NCBI RefSeq assembly: GCF_019343495.1
Contig: NZ_CP072549.1
Coordinates: forward strand, 2,852,001-2,916,000
DNA from: Acinetobacter lwoffii
GTDB taxonomy: Bacteria > Pseudomonadota > Gammaproteobacteria > Pseudomonadales > Moraxellaceae
Reading direction: 5' to 3'
Length of the DNA: 64,000 bases
Both the position numbers and the translations under genes were made by a program. The notes under the pieces are model-generated. The model made no database searches and was not told where the DNA came from. It was given only the letters and a program-made list of their open reading frames with translations. Below are positions 26,220 to 34,855 of this stretch, in pieces (position 1 is the stretch's first letter; each line of letters opens with the position of its first letter).

Positions 26220-27278
26220 ATGAAACAAAAATGGATCTACAGCATCAAAACCATGAGTGTCACATTTGGTCTAGCCAGTATCAGCTCATTAAGTCTGGCG
26301 GCCATTCAGGGCCTGCATTTTTCACATAAAGACTGGGAAATTGCCTGTGATAATACCGGCACCTGCCGCGCTGCCGGTTATCAATCGGATCAAGATATCG
26401 ATCAGCCGGTTTCGGTGCTACTTGAGCGTGCTGCTGGGATAAACAGTAGCATCAAAGCTCAGGTCCAGATTTTACCCTTAGCTGCTGCCACACCGACCAG
26501 ACAGCTTCAGCTGCAAATTGCCAGCACACCTTATGGCGTGATTGGTCTGAATAGGGAGGGAATAGGGCAACTCAATAGCAGTCAAACGCGTGCCTTGCTG
26601 AAAGCGGTGCAGGGAACGAGTCCAGTGATATTTAAAAATGCGCAATCACGCTGGAACCTGTCGACCGCCGGCGCCAGTGCCGTTTTACTCAAGATGGATG
26701 AATTTCAGCGTCGACTTTCTACGCCCTCAGCCTTGATCAGTCCGGGGATAAAATCCAATCAGGCGGTGCTTAAAGCCGCAGGGATACCGAAAATTCAGAT
26801 ACCAAAATATCAGTCAGGCAAAGTCACTCAAGCAAAACTGAATACGGCAACAAGTCAGCAGATGATTCGAAAACTGCAAGCCACCACCAAGGAAGATCAA
26901 TGTGATTTGCTGTTTAGCCAGCGTTTTCTGGATGATGATGTTATGACCATTTATCCCATTAATGCCCAGAATCAACTGATTCAGATTCCATGCTGGCGTG
27001 GGGCTTATAATATGGGTAGTGGCTTCTGGCTGATGGATCGAAACAAGCAATTTAAACAGTTGGTGACGACCTCGGGAGAAACATTTAACCAAGGCCAGAT
27101 ATTTTCCGGGCATAAAGTGCGTGGTTTGGGCGATTGTCTGAGTCAGAACGAATGGGCCTGGAATGGCAAGAAATTTGTCAAAAGCTTCAGTGGTCTGACC
27201 GTACAATGCAAAGGCTTCGCCGGTGGTGCTTGGAATTTACCGACCTATGTAAGCAAAATCATTTATCAGGCCAAATAG
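26220..27278 (+). CDS. DUF1176-domain secreted protein
   Basis: A 352-residue exported protein of the DUF1176 family (PF06674). A signal sequence of about 27 residues ends in 'SLSLAA'; the mature N-terminus has the family mark 'HKDWEIACDNTGTCRAAGYQ' with a Cys pair likely to form a disulfide. Later Cys pairs flank 'GLGDCLSQNEWAWNGKKF' and 'QCKGFAGGAWNLPTY'. Function is unknown. Its AAGGA ribosome site lies inside the end of the upstream permease gene, so the two are very likely cotranscribed and coupled. It ends at a bidirectional terminator. Confidence 0.9.
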   Translation: MKQKWIYSIKTMSVTFGLASISSLSLAAIQGLHFSHKDWEIACDNTGTCRAAGYQSDQDIDQPVSVLLERAAGINSSIKAQVQILPLAAATPTRQLQLQIASTPYGVIGLNREGIGQLNSSQTRALLKAVQGTSPVIFKNAQSRWNLSTAGASAVLLKMDEFQRRLSTPSALISPGIKSNQAVLKAAGIPKIQIPKYQSGKVTQAKLNTATSQQMIRKLQATTKEDQCDLLFSQRFLDDDVMTIYPINAQNQLIQIPCWRGAYNMGSGFWLMDRNKQFKQLVTTSGETFNQGQIFSGHKVRGLGDCLSQNEWAWNGKKFVKSFSGLTVQCKGFAGGAWNLPTYVSKIIYQAK

Positions 27279-27302
27279 TATTGTTTAAAAAATAGCAGTG
27301 AT

Positions 27303-27332
27303 AAAAAAGCCTGAATGACTCAGGCTTTTTTA
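27303..27332. terminator. Bidirectional terminator
   Basis: AAAAAAGCCTGA / TCAGGCTTTTTT with loop ATGAC between the converging DUF1176 and thiD genes. Confidence 0.93.
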
Positions 27333-27356
27333 GTTTTGATTTTAAGAAGTGTGATC

Positions 27357-28139
<783 letters not shown>

Positions 28140-28222
28140 TCACTAAAATTGCATTAGTATAGGCAAATTTGAATGAACTCTCGATATTAATTTATATCGG
28201 TGCTGATGAGAGGGGATAGGCG

Positions 28223-28870
28223 GTGATTAAGAATATTTTAATTGATCTGGATGGGACATTAACCGATCCGAAAGTGGGGATTACGACGTCTGCACGCTAT
28301 GGTCTGGAAAAAATTGGTCATCCGATTAGTGACGAGATCAATATCGACTGGATTATTGGTCCTCCTTTAAAAGCCTCACTAGCCAAAATTTTAAATGTTG
28401 AAGCCGATCATGTGCTGGCTGAGCAGGCCTTGATGGGTTATCGGGAGCGCTTTGCAGTCAAGGGTCTTTATGAAAATCATGTTTTTGAGGGTGTGGCAGA
28501 AACGCTGGCAGAACTGAAACGCCGTGGTTATCGCTTGTTTGTCGCTACAGCAAAACCGACAGTGTATGCCAAACAGATTCTGGAACATTTTGATCTGGCC
28601 CAGTATTTTACTGACATTCATGGTAGTGAGCTGAATGGTGACCGCACCAATAAAGCCGAGCTGATTCAGTATATTTTAGCGCAGCAACAGTTACAGGCCG
28701 ATCAATGCATGATGGTCGGTGACCGTGAGCATGACATTTTTGGCGCCCGTCACAATGGTATTGAGACTATAGCGGTAAGTTATGGTTATGGCAGTCAGGA
28801 AGAGTTAGAGGTGGCACAACCTAAATATAAAATTGACCGCTTTAATCAGTTATTAGATTATTTTAAATAA
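28223..28870 (+). CDS. HAD-family phosphatase (phosphoglycolate phosphatase-like)
   Basis: A 215-residue haloacid dehalogenase-fold hydrolase. Motif I is 'IDLDGTLTDPKVGI' (both catalytic Asp), a helical cap follows (about residues 17-80), motif II is the Thr in 'LFVATAKPT', motif III the Lys near 'RTNKAEL', and motif IV is 'MMVGDREHDIFGA'. The pattern is that of Gph-type enzymes that dephosphorylate small metabolites; the physiological substrate is not set by sequence. The start is GTG, supported by the purine-rich GAGGGGATAGG just upstream. It is divergent from thiD. Confidence 0.9.
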   Translation: MIKNILIDLDGTLTDPKVGITTSARYGLEKIGHPISDEINIDWIIGPPLKASLAKILNVEADHVLAEQALMGYRERFAVKGLYENHVFEGVAETLAELKRRGYRLFVATAKPTVYAKQILEHFDLAQYFTDIHGSELNGDRTNKAELIQYILAQQQLQADQCMMVGDREHDIFGARHNGIETIAVSYGYGSQEELEVAQPKYKIDRFNQLLDYFK

Positions 28871-28975
28871 ACCCTAATTTTTGCTTATTTTATTTGAGCT
28901 GATTTTTAGAGAGGCGATGTCTATAAGCTGGTTCATCTATAGAGATCAATTCTCTTATTAGATGGTTATCTCAAT

Positions 28976-29004
28976 AAAAATCCCGCAGCGTGCGGGATTT
29001 TTGC
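28976..29004. terminator. Bidirectional terminator
   Basis: AAAAATCCCGCA / TGCGGGATTTTT with loop GCG between the converging HAD and 29019-29534 genes. Confidence 0.93.
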
Positions 29005-29018
29005 TCTTGGATGAACAT

Positions 29019-29534
29019 TTAAAGCGTCAAAAACCAGGTCGATGCCAGCACCACCATAATGATGATCACCAGTAAAATGTTGATGATCGTCATTCGATGT
29101 TGGGGGGGAACTCTGGCTTTGGTCAGAGCATTTCCTGCATGGTCAAACAGGATGACATTTTGCACGCTACTTTCATAACCGAGTTCGAGTAACGCGCGCT
29201 TTTCAACTTCGGTTAAACCGTCTTCAGGCAGATCCATGATTTGCAGCAATGCTATAGAGCTAAATAGTTTCTTCATCATTGAGGAGGGTAACAGTTGTTT
29301 TAGCGTCACCGCCGCTGCATCAAAGTCGGCAATAATACTCCGCGGATGGGCATAAGGCACATCGGGTAGCAGAGTATGCGTAATCGTGCCATCTATATTC
29401 ATCAGCTGCATTTTATCTTTATAGATTTGCACCCATACAGCATCTGGAAATTTCACTAATTGATCTTGCAGCATGGATAAAGTCTGATTTTGCTGATATT
29501 TAGTCATTAAATAATCGATAAACAAATCCCGCAT
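29019..29534 (-). CDS. Tail-anchored hypothetical protein
   Basis: A 171-residue protein with a soluble N-terminal part and one C-terminal helix (about residues 150-169, IINILLVIIIMVVLASTWFL), suggesting a tail-anchored inner-membrane protein. I do not recognise the family. It begins MRDLFIDYLM. The start ATG has no ribosome site and lies inside the loop of a 10-bp hairpin (29522-29549); an internal ATG ten codons later (MTKYQQNQ) is an alternative. It follows the DUF805 gene in the same direction, 25 bases away. Confidence 0.7.
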   Translation of the reverse strand: MRDLFIDYLMTKYQQNQTLSMLQDQLVKFPDAVWVQIYKDKMQLMNIDGTITHTLLPDVPYAHPRSIIADFDAAAVTLKQLLPSSMMKKLFSSIALLQIMDLPEDGLTEVEKRALLELGYESSVQNVILFDHAGNALTKARVPPQHRMTIINILLVIIIMVVLASTWFLTL

Positions 29535-29549
29535 CAAGACGGGATTTGT
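29522..29549 (-). terminator. Hairpin between the DUF805 gene and the next gene, enclosing a start codon
   Basis: On the minus strand ACAAATCCCG / CGGGATTTGT form a perfect 10-bp stem; the 8-base loop TCTTGATG holds the candidate start codon of the downstream gene. The following TTTA is only a weak T tract, so attenuation or a translational role is as likely as termination. Confidence 0.7.
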
Positions 29550-29558
29550 AAGGTTCGG

Positions 29559-30167
29559 TTATTTGGCAGGAGCACCATACTCATTGTTTTGTTGCTTGGT
29601 TTCAGTTGCCCACCACCAGATCAGTACCAGTATGCCAATCACGGTAAGCGTCAGTAATTGCCACCAACCAGAACGTCCTACATCATGCAAGCGACGCGTG
29701 CCAACGGCCAGACTTGGGACTAGAAGTGCCAGATTAAGCAAGCTATTCACCAGCGGTTTAGTGCCTAAAACTGTATCAATTACCTCAGCAACAATGCCTA
29801 AAATTACACAAAACAGCATAAAGAACCAAAATTCTTTACGGCGTGCACGGCCGGAAAAGTTTGCATAGTTGGTCAGACATTTTACAAACCAGTCAATGCT
29901 GCTGTAATTTTCCTCGGCTTGATCCAGATTTGAATATTTGCCAAGCTGACTGGAAATTTTTTCTCCCAGATAAATAGAACTGCCTGAGGTTAAATAAACC
30001 TCAGATGCTTCACCCGCGGTATTGACGATAAAATCGACCCGATCACCGCGTGAAGGTGGACGCTCACTACGCCAGTCTGCGCCATTAAAGCTATAGCGCT
30101 GATTATCATCCCCCGAGATAAAACCGGTATTGTGTTGAATAGAAAAATCAAGGATTGAACCTTTCAT
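29559..30167 (-). CDS. DUF805 membrane protein with cold-shock-like N-terminal domain
   Basis: A 202-residue two-domain protein. Residues 1-65 resemble an OB-fold cold-shock-type domain ('GSILDFSIQHNTGFISGDDNQRYSF' in part: NTGFISGDDNQRYSF, then 'GDRVDFIVN'). Residues 90-190 are a DUF805 domain: 'CLTNYANFSGRARRKEFWFF' leads into three or four helices, with 'SLAVGTRRLHDVGRSGWWQLL' as the family hallmark. DUF805 proteins are inner-membrane proteins of unknown function; the N-terminal fusion suggests a nucleic-acid or ligand-binding input. The ATG is preceded by GAGAAC. Confidence 0.87.
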   Translation of the reverse strand: MKGSILDFSIQHNTGFISGDDNQRYSFNGADWRSERPPSRGDRVDFIVNTAGEASEVYLTSGSSIYLGEKISSQLGKYSNLDQAEENYSSIDWFVKCLTNYANFSGRARRKEFWFFMLFCVILGIVAEVIDTVLGTKPLVNSLLNLALLVPSLAVGTRRLHDVGRSGWWQLLTLTVIGILVLIWWWATETKQQNNEYGAPAK

Positions 30168-30630
30168 GCTTGTTCTCGTCTATTAAGCTAGATTATTGTT
30201 TTAAAGCGACGCAATTTCTTATCAGAATAACTTTAGCATAATCTAATTTTTAAAAGTTTATGGTGAAATGACAATAATTTTTTCATGTTTTTAAAAGCCT
30301 TATCGCAATAGTGATTCAGTATTCAATCAACAAAAAATGTAGCGTTGCATGATTTGAAATGAAGAAAATTAAATAGTAATGGAGCTGATTTATCTCTGAA
30401 TCTTTTATAAGAAATTAAAGCTAAATCTATCTGATGAATATCAAATTTTTCTTTGGAACTATGGTTTGATGTTGTTAAATTTAATATGATGATAAACAGA
30501 TACTTATAAATTTTAAATTTACAAAAAGCATATAATAATACTAATAAATATAACATTTTATTCATACTTTTTATCTATTAGTAACGATTTTTAAAATCAA
30601 CAGGCGTATAATAAAAAGCTTCATATTGTG
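30168..30630. other. AT-rich intergenic region upstream of the glucose porin
   Basis: About 460 bases between divergent genes, strongly AT-rich. An 80-residue reading frame on the minus strand (30323-30565) has no ribosome site or family resemblance. No operator was identified. Confidence 0.5.
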
Positions 30631-31890
30631 ATGAAGGTATCACATTCAATGTATCTCTCCCCATTATCGAAGGCCGTTTACCTTTGCTGTGCCTCTTTCA
30701 TCTTAACCACGACCACTGTGCATGCTGAAGCTGCTTTCAGTTCGGAAAGCCCGTGGATGCTCGGTGACTGGAACGGGCAACGTACAGCACTCCAAAATCA
30801 GGGCTATGATTTCAGTTTTGGTTATACCGGTGAAATGGCAACCTTGATCGATGCGCTAAGATCTTCAAACCATAAAACTGAATATGCGGACCAGTTTGTT
30901 TTTGGGGCACATCTGGATCTGGCAAAAATTGCAGGCTGGCAAGACACCGAAGCACAAATAACAGTGACCCAGCGTAACGGTCAGTCACTGTCTCAAAGCG
31001 CTGCTGCTTTAAATGGCCATCTGAGTTCAGTGCAAGAAGTCTGGGGCCGTGGTCAAACCTGGCGCCTGACTGATTTATGGATCAAGAAAAAATTCCTGGA
31101 ACAAAAACTGGATGTGAAAGTCGGACGCTTTGGTGAGGGTGAAGACTTCAATAGTTTTGACTGTGATTTCCAGAATCTGGCCCTATGCGGTTCACAAGTC
31201 GGGAACTGGGTTGGCGATCAGTGGTACAACTGGCCGGTAAGCCAATGGGCTGCACGGGTCAAATATAACCTTAACCCTGAATTTTATGCCCAAGTCGGTG
31301 CTTATGAATACAACCCTGAGAATCTGGAACGTGGTAAAGGATTTAACCTGAGTACGGATGGTTCCAAAGGGGCAATGCTTCCTGCAGAAGTGGTTTGGGC
31401 ACCTAAACTGGGTGAACAGAAACTACCGGGTGAATACCGTGCCGGTTATTACTACAGTACAGCAGAGGCTGAAGTCATTTCCAATCCAGATCAAACCGAT
31501 CATCACCATGGGGGCTGGATTGTTGCCAAGCAACAATTGACTGCACATCACGGAGATACTTCGCGTGGTTTGACCGGCTTTGTGAATGCGACAGTGCATG
31601 ACTCCAAAACCAATAATGTCAGTGATATGCAAAATATCGGGCTGGTTTATAAGGGTGCAATGGATTCACGCCCTCAAGATGAAATCGCATTTGGTATTGC
31701 ACGCATCAACATGAATGACGATGTCAGTGCTGACCGTCATCAAGAAATCGATGCAGAAATTTATTATGGCTTACATGCCACTAATTGGCTCACCATTCGC
31801 CCGAATGTGCAATATGTGCGTCACATCGGTGCATATAAAGATGGTGAAAATGTCTGGGTGGGCGGAATCAAGTTTAATACGTCATTTTAA
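30631..31890 (+). CDS. oprB: OprB-family carbohydrate porin (paralogue 2, glucose module)
   Basis: A 419-residue outer-membrane porin with a signal peptide of about 33 residues ending in 'TTTTVHA' before EAAF. The mature N-terminus 'PWMLGDWNGQRTALQNQGYDF' carries the OprB signature (21 residues, core LGDWNGQRTAL), and the chain closes in 'GGIKFNTSF' with a terminal Phe. It precedes gcd by about 170 bases in the same direction, without a terminator between, so it probably supplies glucose and other aldoses to the periplasm for Gcd. The start may also be ATG 30649 (AAGG 11 bases upstream). Confidence 0.92.
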   Translation: MKVSHSMYLSPLSKAVYLCCASFILTTTTVHAEAAFSSESPWMLGDWNGQRTALQNQGYDFSFGYTGEMATLIDALRSSNHKTEYADQFVFGAHLDLAKIAGWQDTEAQITVTQRNGQSLSQSAAALNGHLSSVQEVWGRGQTWRLTDLWIKKKFLEQKLDVKVGRFGEGEDFNSFDCDFQNLALCGSQVGNWVGDQWYNWPVSQWAARVKYNLNPEFYAQVGAYEYNPENLERGKGFNLSTDGSKGAMLPAEVVWAPKLGEQKLPGEYRAGYYYSTAEAEVISNPDQTDHHHGGWIVAKQQLTAHHGDTSRGLTGFVNATVHDSKTNNVSDMQNIGLVYKGAMDSRPQDEIAFGIARINMNDDVSADRHQEIDAEIYYGLHATNWLTIRPNVQYVRHIGAYKDGENVWVGGIKFNTSF

Positions 31891-32060
31891 AATATAGTTT
31901 TTAGTTGCAAATACACTATTGAATCTCTAGGTGCTTTGTTGCAGTAATGGGCAATGCCTGCTTAAGACATTGATGTATTTATAACTCAGAATTTAACAAT
32001 AAGGGTGCTCATGCCTGTCATGTGCATGGACTTTCAAAAAAACTTTTATAGGTGTTCAAT

Positions 32061-34463
32061 ATGAATACTTCATCATCAGGTTCAGTACTGAAAACGATTT
32101 TAGCGGTCATTGCCGCTGTTTTCGGTATAGGACTGCTGATTGGAGGGATTTATCTTGCAGTGCTGGGTGGGTCTTGGTACTACATCATTGCAGGTATTCT
32201 CTTTATTGCGACCGCAGTTCTCTTGTATAAACGAAAAAGCGCTGCACTTCTGGTTTATGCCATATTCGTTTTGGCAACAGTGGTGTGGGGCCTATGGGAA
32301 GTCGGTTCAGATTTCTTTGCACTTGCGCCGCGTTTGGATATTTTAGGTCTGTTTGGTTTAGCGCTGCTTATTCCGGCGGTAACACGTGGCTTTGATCAAA
32401 GCAAAGGTGCGAAAATTGCCTTGGGTGCTTCATTGGCCATTACTATTGCCGTCATGATTTATGCTGTATTTAATGACCCGCAAGAAATTCGCGGTGAATT
32501 AAAATCCCAGCAGCCCGCAACCCACCAGCCAATTCCCGGTGTGGCAGATGAAGACTGGCCAGCTTATGGCCGTACCCAGTCCGGTTTGCGTTATTCACCC
32601 TTAAAGCAGATTAATACTGAAAACGTCAAAGATTTGCAGGTGGCTTGGGAATATCACACGGGCGAATTCAAGACTGAAAATGACTCGGGTGAAACCACCA
32701 ATCAGGTTACTCCAATCAAGGTGGGTGACAACATGTACATCTGTACCACTCACCAGAAATTGACTGCGCTTGATCCAGCAACTGGTAAGGCGAAATGGAC
32801 TTATGATCCAAAACTGAAAGCCGATCATACCTATCAGCATTTAACCTGCCGTGGTGTATCTTATTATGATGTCAACAATACGGCTGGTTTTGAAAGCAGT
32901 CTCGCTGCGAAGAAAACCACATCGGCTGAATGTCCGCAAAAAGTCATTTTACCGGTCAATGATGGGCGTCTGGTTGCGGTAAATGCAACCACCGGTAAAG
33001 TCTGTTCTGACTTTGGTAAAAATGGTGAAGTTGATCTGCAAAAAGATATGCCATTCCCATATCCGGGTGGTTATATTCCAACCTCACCGCCTGTAGTAAC
33101 CGGCACCACCATTATTATTGCGGGTTCAACCACAGATAACTATTCAACTGAAGAACCGTCGGGTGTGATCCGTGGTTATGATGTCAATACCGGTGAACTG
33201 CTTTGGGTATTTGACACAGGCGCTGAAGATCCGAATTTGATTCCTGCACCGGGTCAAAAATTTGTACATAACTCTCCAAATGCTTGGGCACCTTTGGCCT
33301 ATGATGCAGAGCTGGATATCGTCTACGTACCAACGGGTGTCGGTACACCGGATATTTACGGTGGTCATCGTACTGAACTGGACGAGCGTTATGCCAACTC
33401 GATGCTGGCCTTGAATGCGACGACCGGCAAACTGGTATGGAACTTCCAGACTACCCATCACGATTTGTGGGATATGGACGTACCTTCACAGCCAACATTG
33501 ACCGAGATTAAAGACAAAAACGGCAATATGGTTCCAGCCATTTATGTCTTGACCAAAACGGGTAATGCTTTTGTGCTAGACCGCCGTAATGGTAAAGCGA
33601 TTGTGCCAATTACCGAGAAACCGGTACCACAATCTGTGAAACGCGGACCTCAGACCAAAGGCGAGTTCTATTCTAAAACTCAACCTTTCTCTGACTTTAA
33701 TCTGGCGCCACAAGATAAATTGACCGATAAACAGATGTGGGGTGCGACCATGTTTGACCAGTTGGTCTGCCGTGTTGCTTTCCACAAACTGAATTACGAT
33801 GGCATTTATACCCCACCTTCTGAAAATGGGACGCTGGTCTTCCCGGGTAACCTAGGTGTGTTTGAATGGGGTGGTATGTCGGTGAATCCGGACCGTCAAA
33901 TTGCATTAACCAACCCGATTGGCCTGCCATTTGTATCAAAACTGATTCCTCAAGATCCGAACCGTCCTAAGACGGCTAAAGGTGCAGGTACAGAAGCCGG
34001 CGTTCAACCGATGTATGGTGTGCCTTATGGCGTTGAAATCAGTGCGTTCCTGTCTCCATTCGGTCTACCGTGTAAACAGCCATCATGGGGCTTTGTTGCA
34101 GGTGTGGACTTAAATACTCATGAAGTGGCCTGGAAACGCCGTATCGGTACCATTCGTGACAGTATGCCGGGCATTCCATTGCCGCCATTCAAAATGGGTG
34201 TGCCGATGTTGGGTGGTCCTATTTCAACTGCGGGCAACGTGATGTTTGTGGGCGGAACTCAAGATAACTACATTCGCGCCATCAATGTGAACAACGGTGA
34301 TGAGTTGTGGAAAGGCCGTCTACCTGCAGGTGGTCAGGCTACACCAATGACCTATGAAGCCAATGGCAAGCAGTATGTGGTCATTATGGCAGGTGGTCAT
34401 GGTTCCTTTGGGACTAAAATGGGCGACTCTCTGGTGGCTTATGCCTTGCCAGACAATAAATAG
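32061..34463 (+). CDS. gcd: Membrane-bound PQQ-dependent glucose dehydrogenase (quinoprotein)
   Basis: An 800-residue mGDH that oxidises glucose to gluconolactone in the periplasm and feeds electrons to ubiquinone. Residues 10-140 hold five transmembrane helices; the rest is an eight-bladed PQQ propeller. Marks are 'DWPAYGRTQSGLRYSPLKQI', 'LQVAWEYHTGEF', the repeated 'G-x-x-W' blade strands, 'DLWDMDVPSQPTL', 'NPIGLPFVSKLIPQDPN' and the closing 'YVVIMAGGHGSFGTKMGDSL'. The start is ATG with AGGTG six bases upstream. The porin upstream and PQQ receptor downstream form a coherent group. No pqq biosynthesis genes are in the window. Confidence 0.97.
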   Translation: MNTSSSGSVLKTILAVIAAVFGIGLLIGGIYLAVLGGSWYYIIAGILFIATAVLLYKRKSAALLVYAIFVLATVVWGLWEVGSDFFALAPRLDILGLFGLALLIPAVTRGFDQSKGAKIALGASLAITIAVMIYAVFNDPQEIRGELKSQQPATHQPIPGVADEDWPAYGRTQSGLRYSPLKQINTENVKDLQVAWEYHTGEFKTENDSGETTNQVTPIKVGDNMYICTTHQKLTALDPATGKAKWTYDPKLKADHTYQHLTCRGVSYYDVNNTAGFESSLAAKKTTSAECPQKVILPVNDGRLVAVNATTGKVCSDFGKNGEVDLQKDMPFPYPGGYIPTSPPVVTGTTIIIAGSTTDNYSTEEPSGVIRGYDVNTGELLWVFDTGAEDPNLIPAPGQKFVHNSPNAWAPLAYDAELDIVYVPTGVGTPDIYGGHRTELDERYANSMLALNATTGKLVWNFQTTHHDLWDMDVPSQPTLTEIKDKNGNMVPAIYVLTKTGNAFVLDRRNGKAIVPITEKPVPQSVKRGPQTKGEFYSKTQPFSDFNLAPQDKLTDKQMWGATMFDQLVCRVAFHKLNYDGIYTPPSENGTLVFPGNLGVFEWGGMSVNPDRQIALTNPIGLPFVSKLIPQDPNRPKTAKGAGTEAGVQPMYGVPYGVEISAFLSPFGLPCKQPSWGFVAGVDLNTHEVAWKRRIGTIRDSMPGIPLPPFKMGVPMLGGPISTAGNVMFVGGTQDNYIRAINVNNGDELWKGRLPAGGQATPMTYEANGKQYVVIMAGGHGSFGTKMGDSLVAYALPDNK

Positions 34464-34488
34464 TTAAATTTTTAAATCAGTATGAAGG

Positions 34489-34512
34489 AGCCTGATTCGT
34501 CAGGCTTTTTTA
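34489..34512 (+). terminator. Terminator of gcd
   Basis: The stem AGCCTGA / TCAGGCT with a TTCG tetraloop is followed by TTTTTTA. It separates gcd from the receptor gene, which therefore needs its own promoter. Confidence 0.92.
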
Positions 34513-34855
34513 TTATGTATTGTTGAATGCCTACATCCAGTTTTAAGGACACAGAGAAATGATGTTGATTTGTTGCTGAAAGCTCAATTTCATTCAGATC
34601 GCATTAAAATAATATGCTTTGTATATGGCTGATTTTAAGCGAAATTCAGATAAAGGATTAATTAAGTCTAAATTTATCGAACACAGAATTTTTAAGCTCA
34701 AAATATTCCTATTCATTGAGCGAACTATATGTCATCGAATTAGCATACTTATTTGGTATCGATGCTTAAAACAAAATGAGTTGAATCATGAGATGTACGC
34801 CATCTCGATAAGGTATTTGCCGCATTAAACCACTTTCAAATAAGGCCTGTCATTT
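34513..34855. other. Intergenic region upstream of the PQQ receptor gene
   Basis: About 340 bases, AT-rich, with a spurious 69-residue reading frame. It should hold the promoter of the receptor gene. I looked for a Fur box and saw none that was convincing. Confidence 0.5.

Noticed and set aside
30323..30565. 80-residue minus-strand frame upstream of the glucose porin
   Set aside because: It lies in very AT-rich DNA with no ribosome site; hydrophobicity appears to come from AT-rich codons.
34619..34828. 69-residue frame between gcd and the PQQ receptor
   Set aside because: No ribosome site or homology, and it occupies the expected promoter region.
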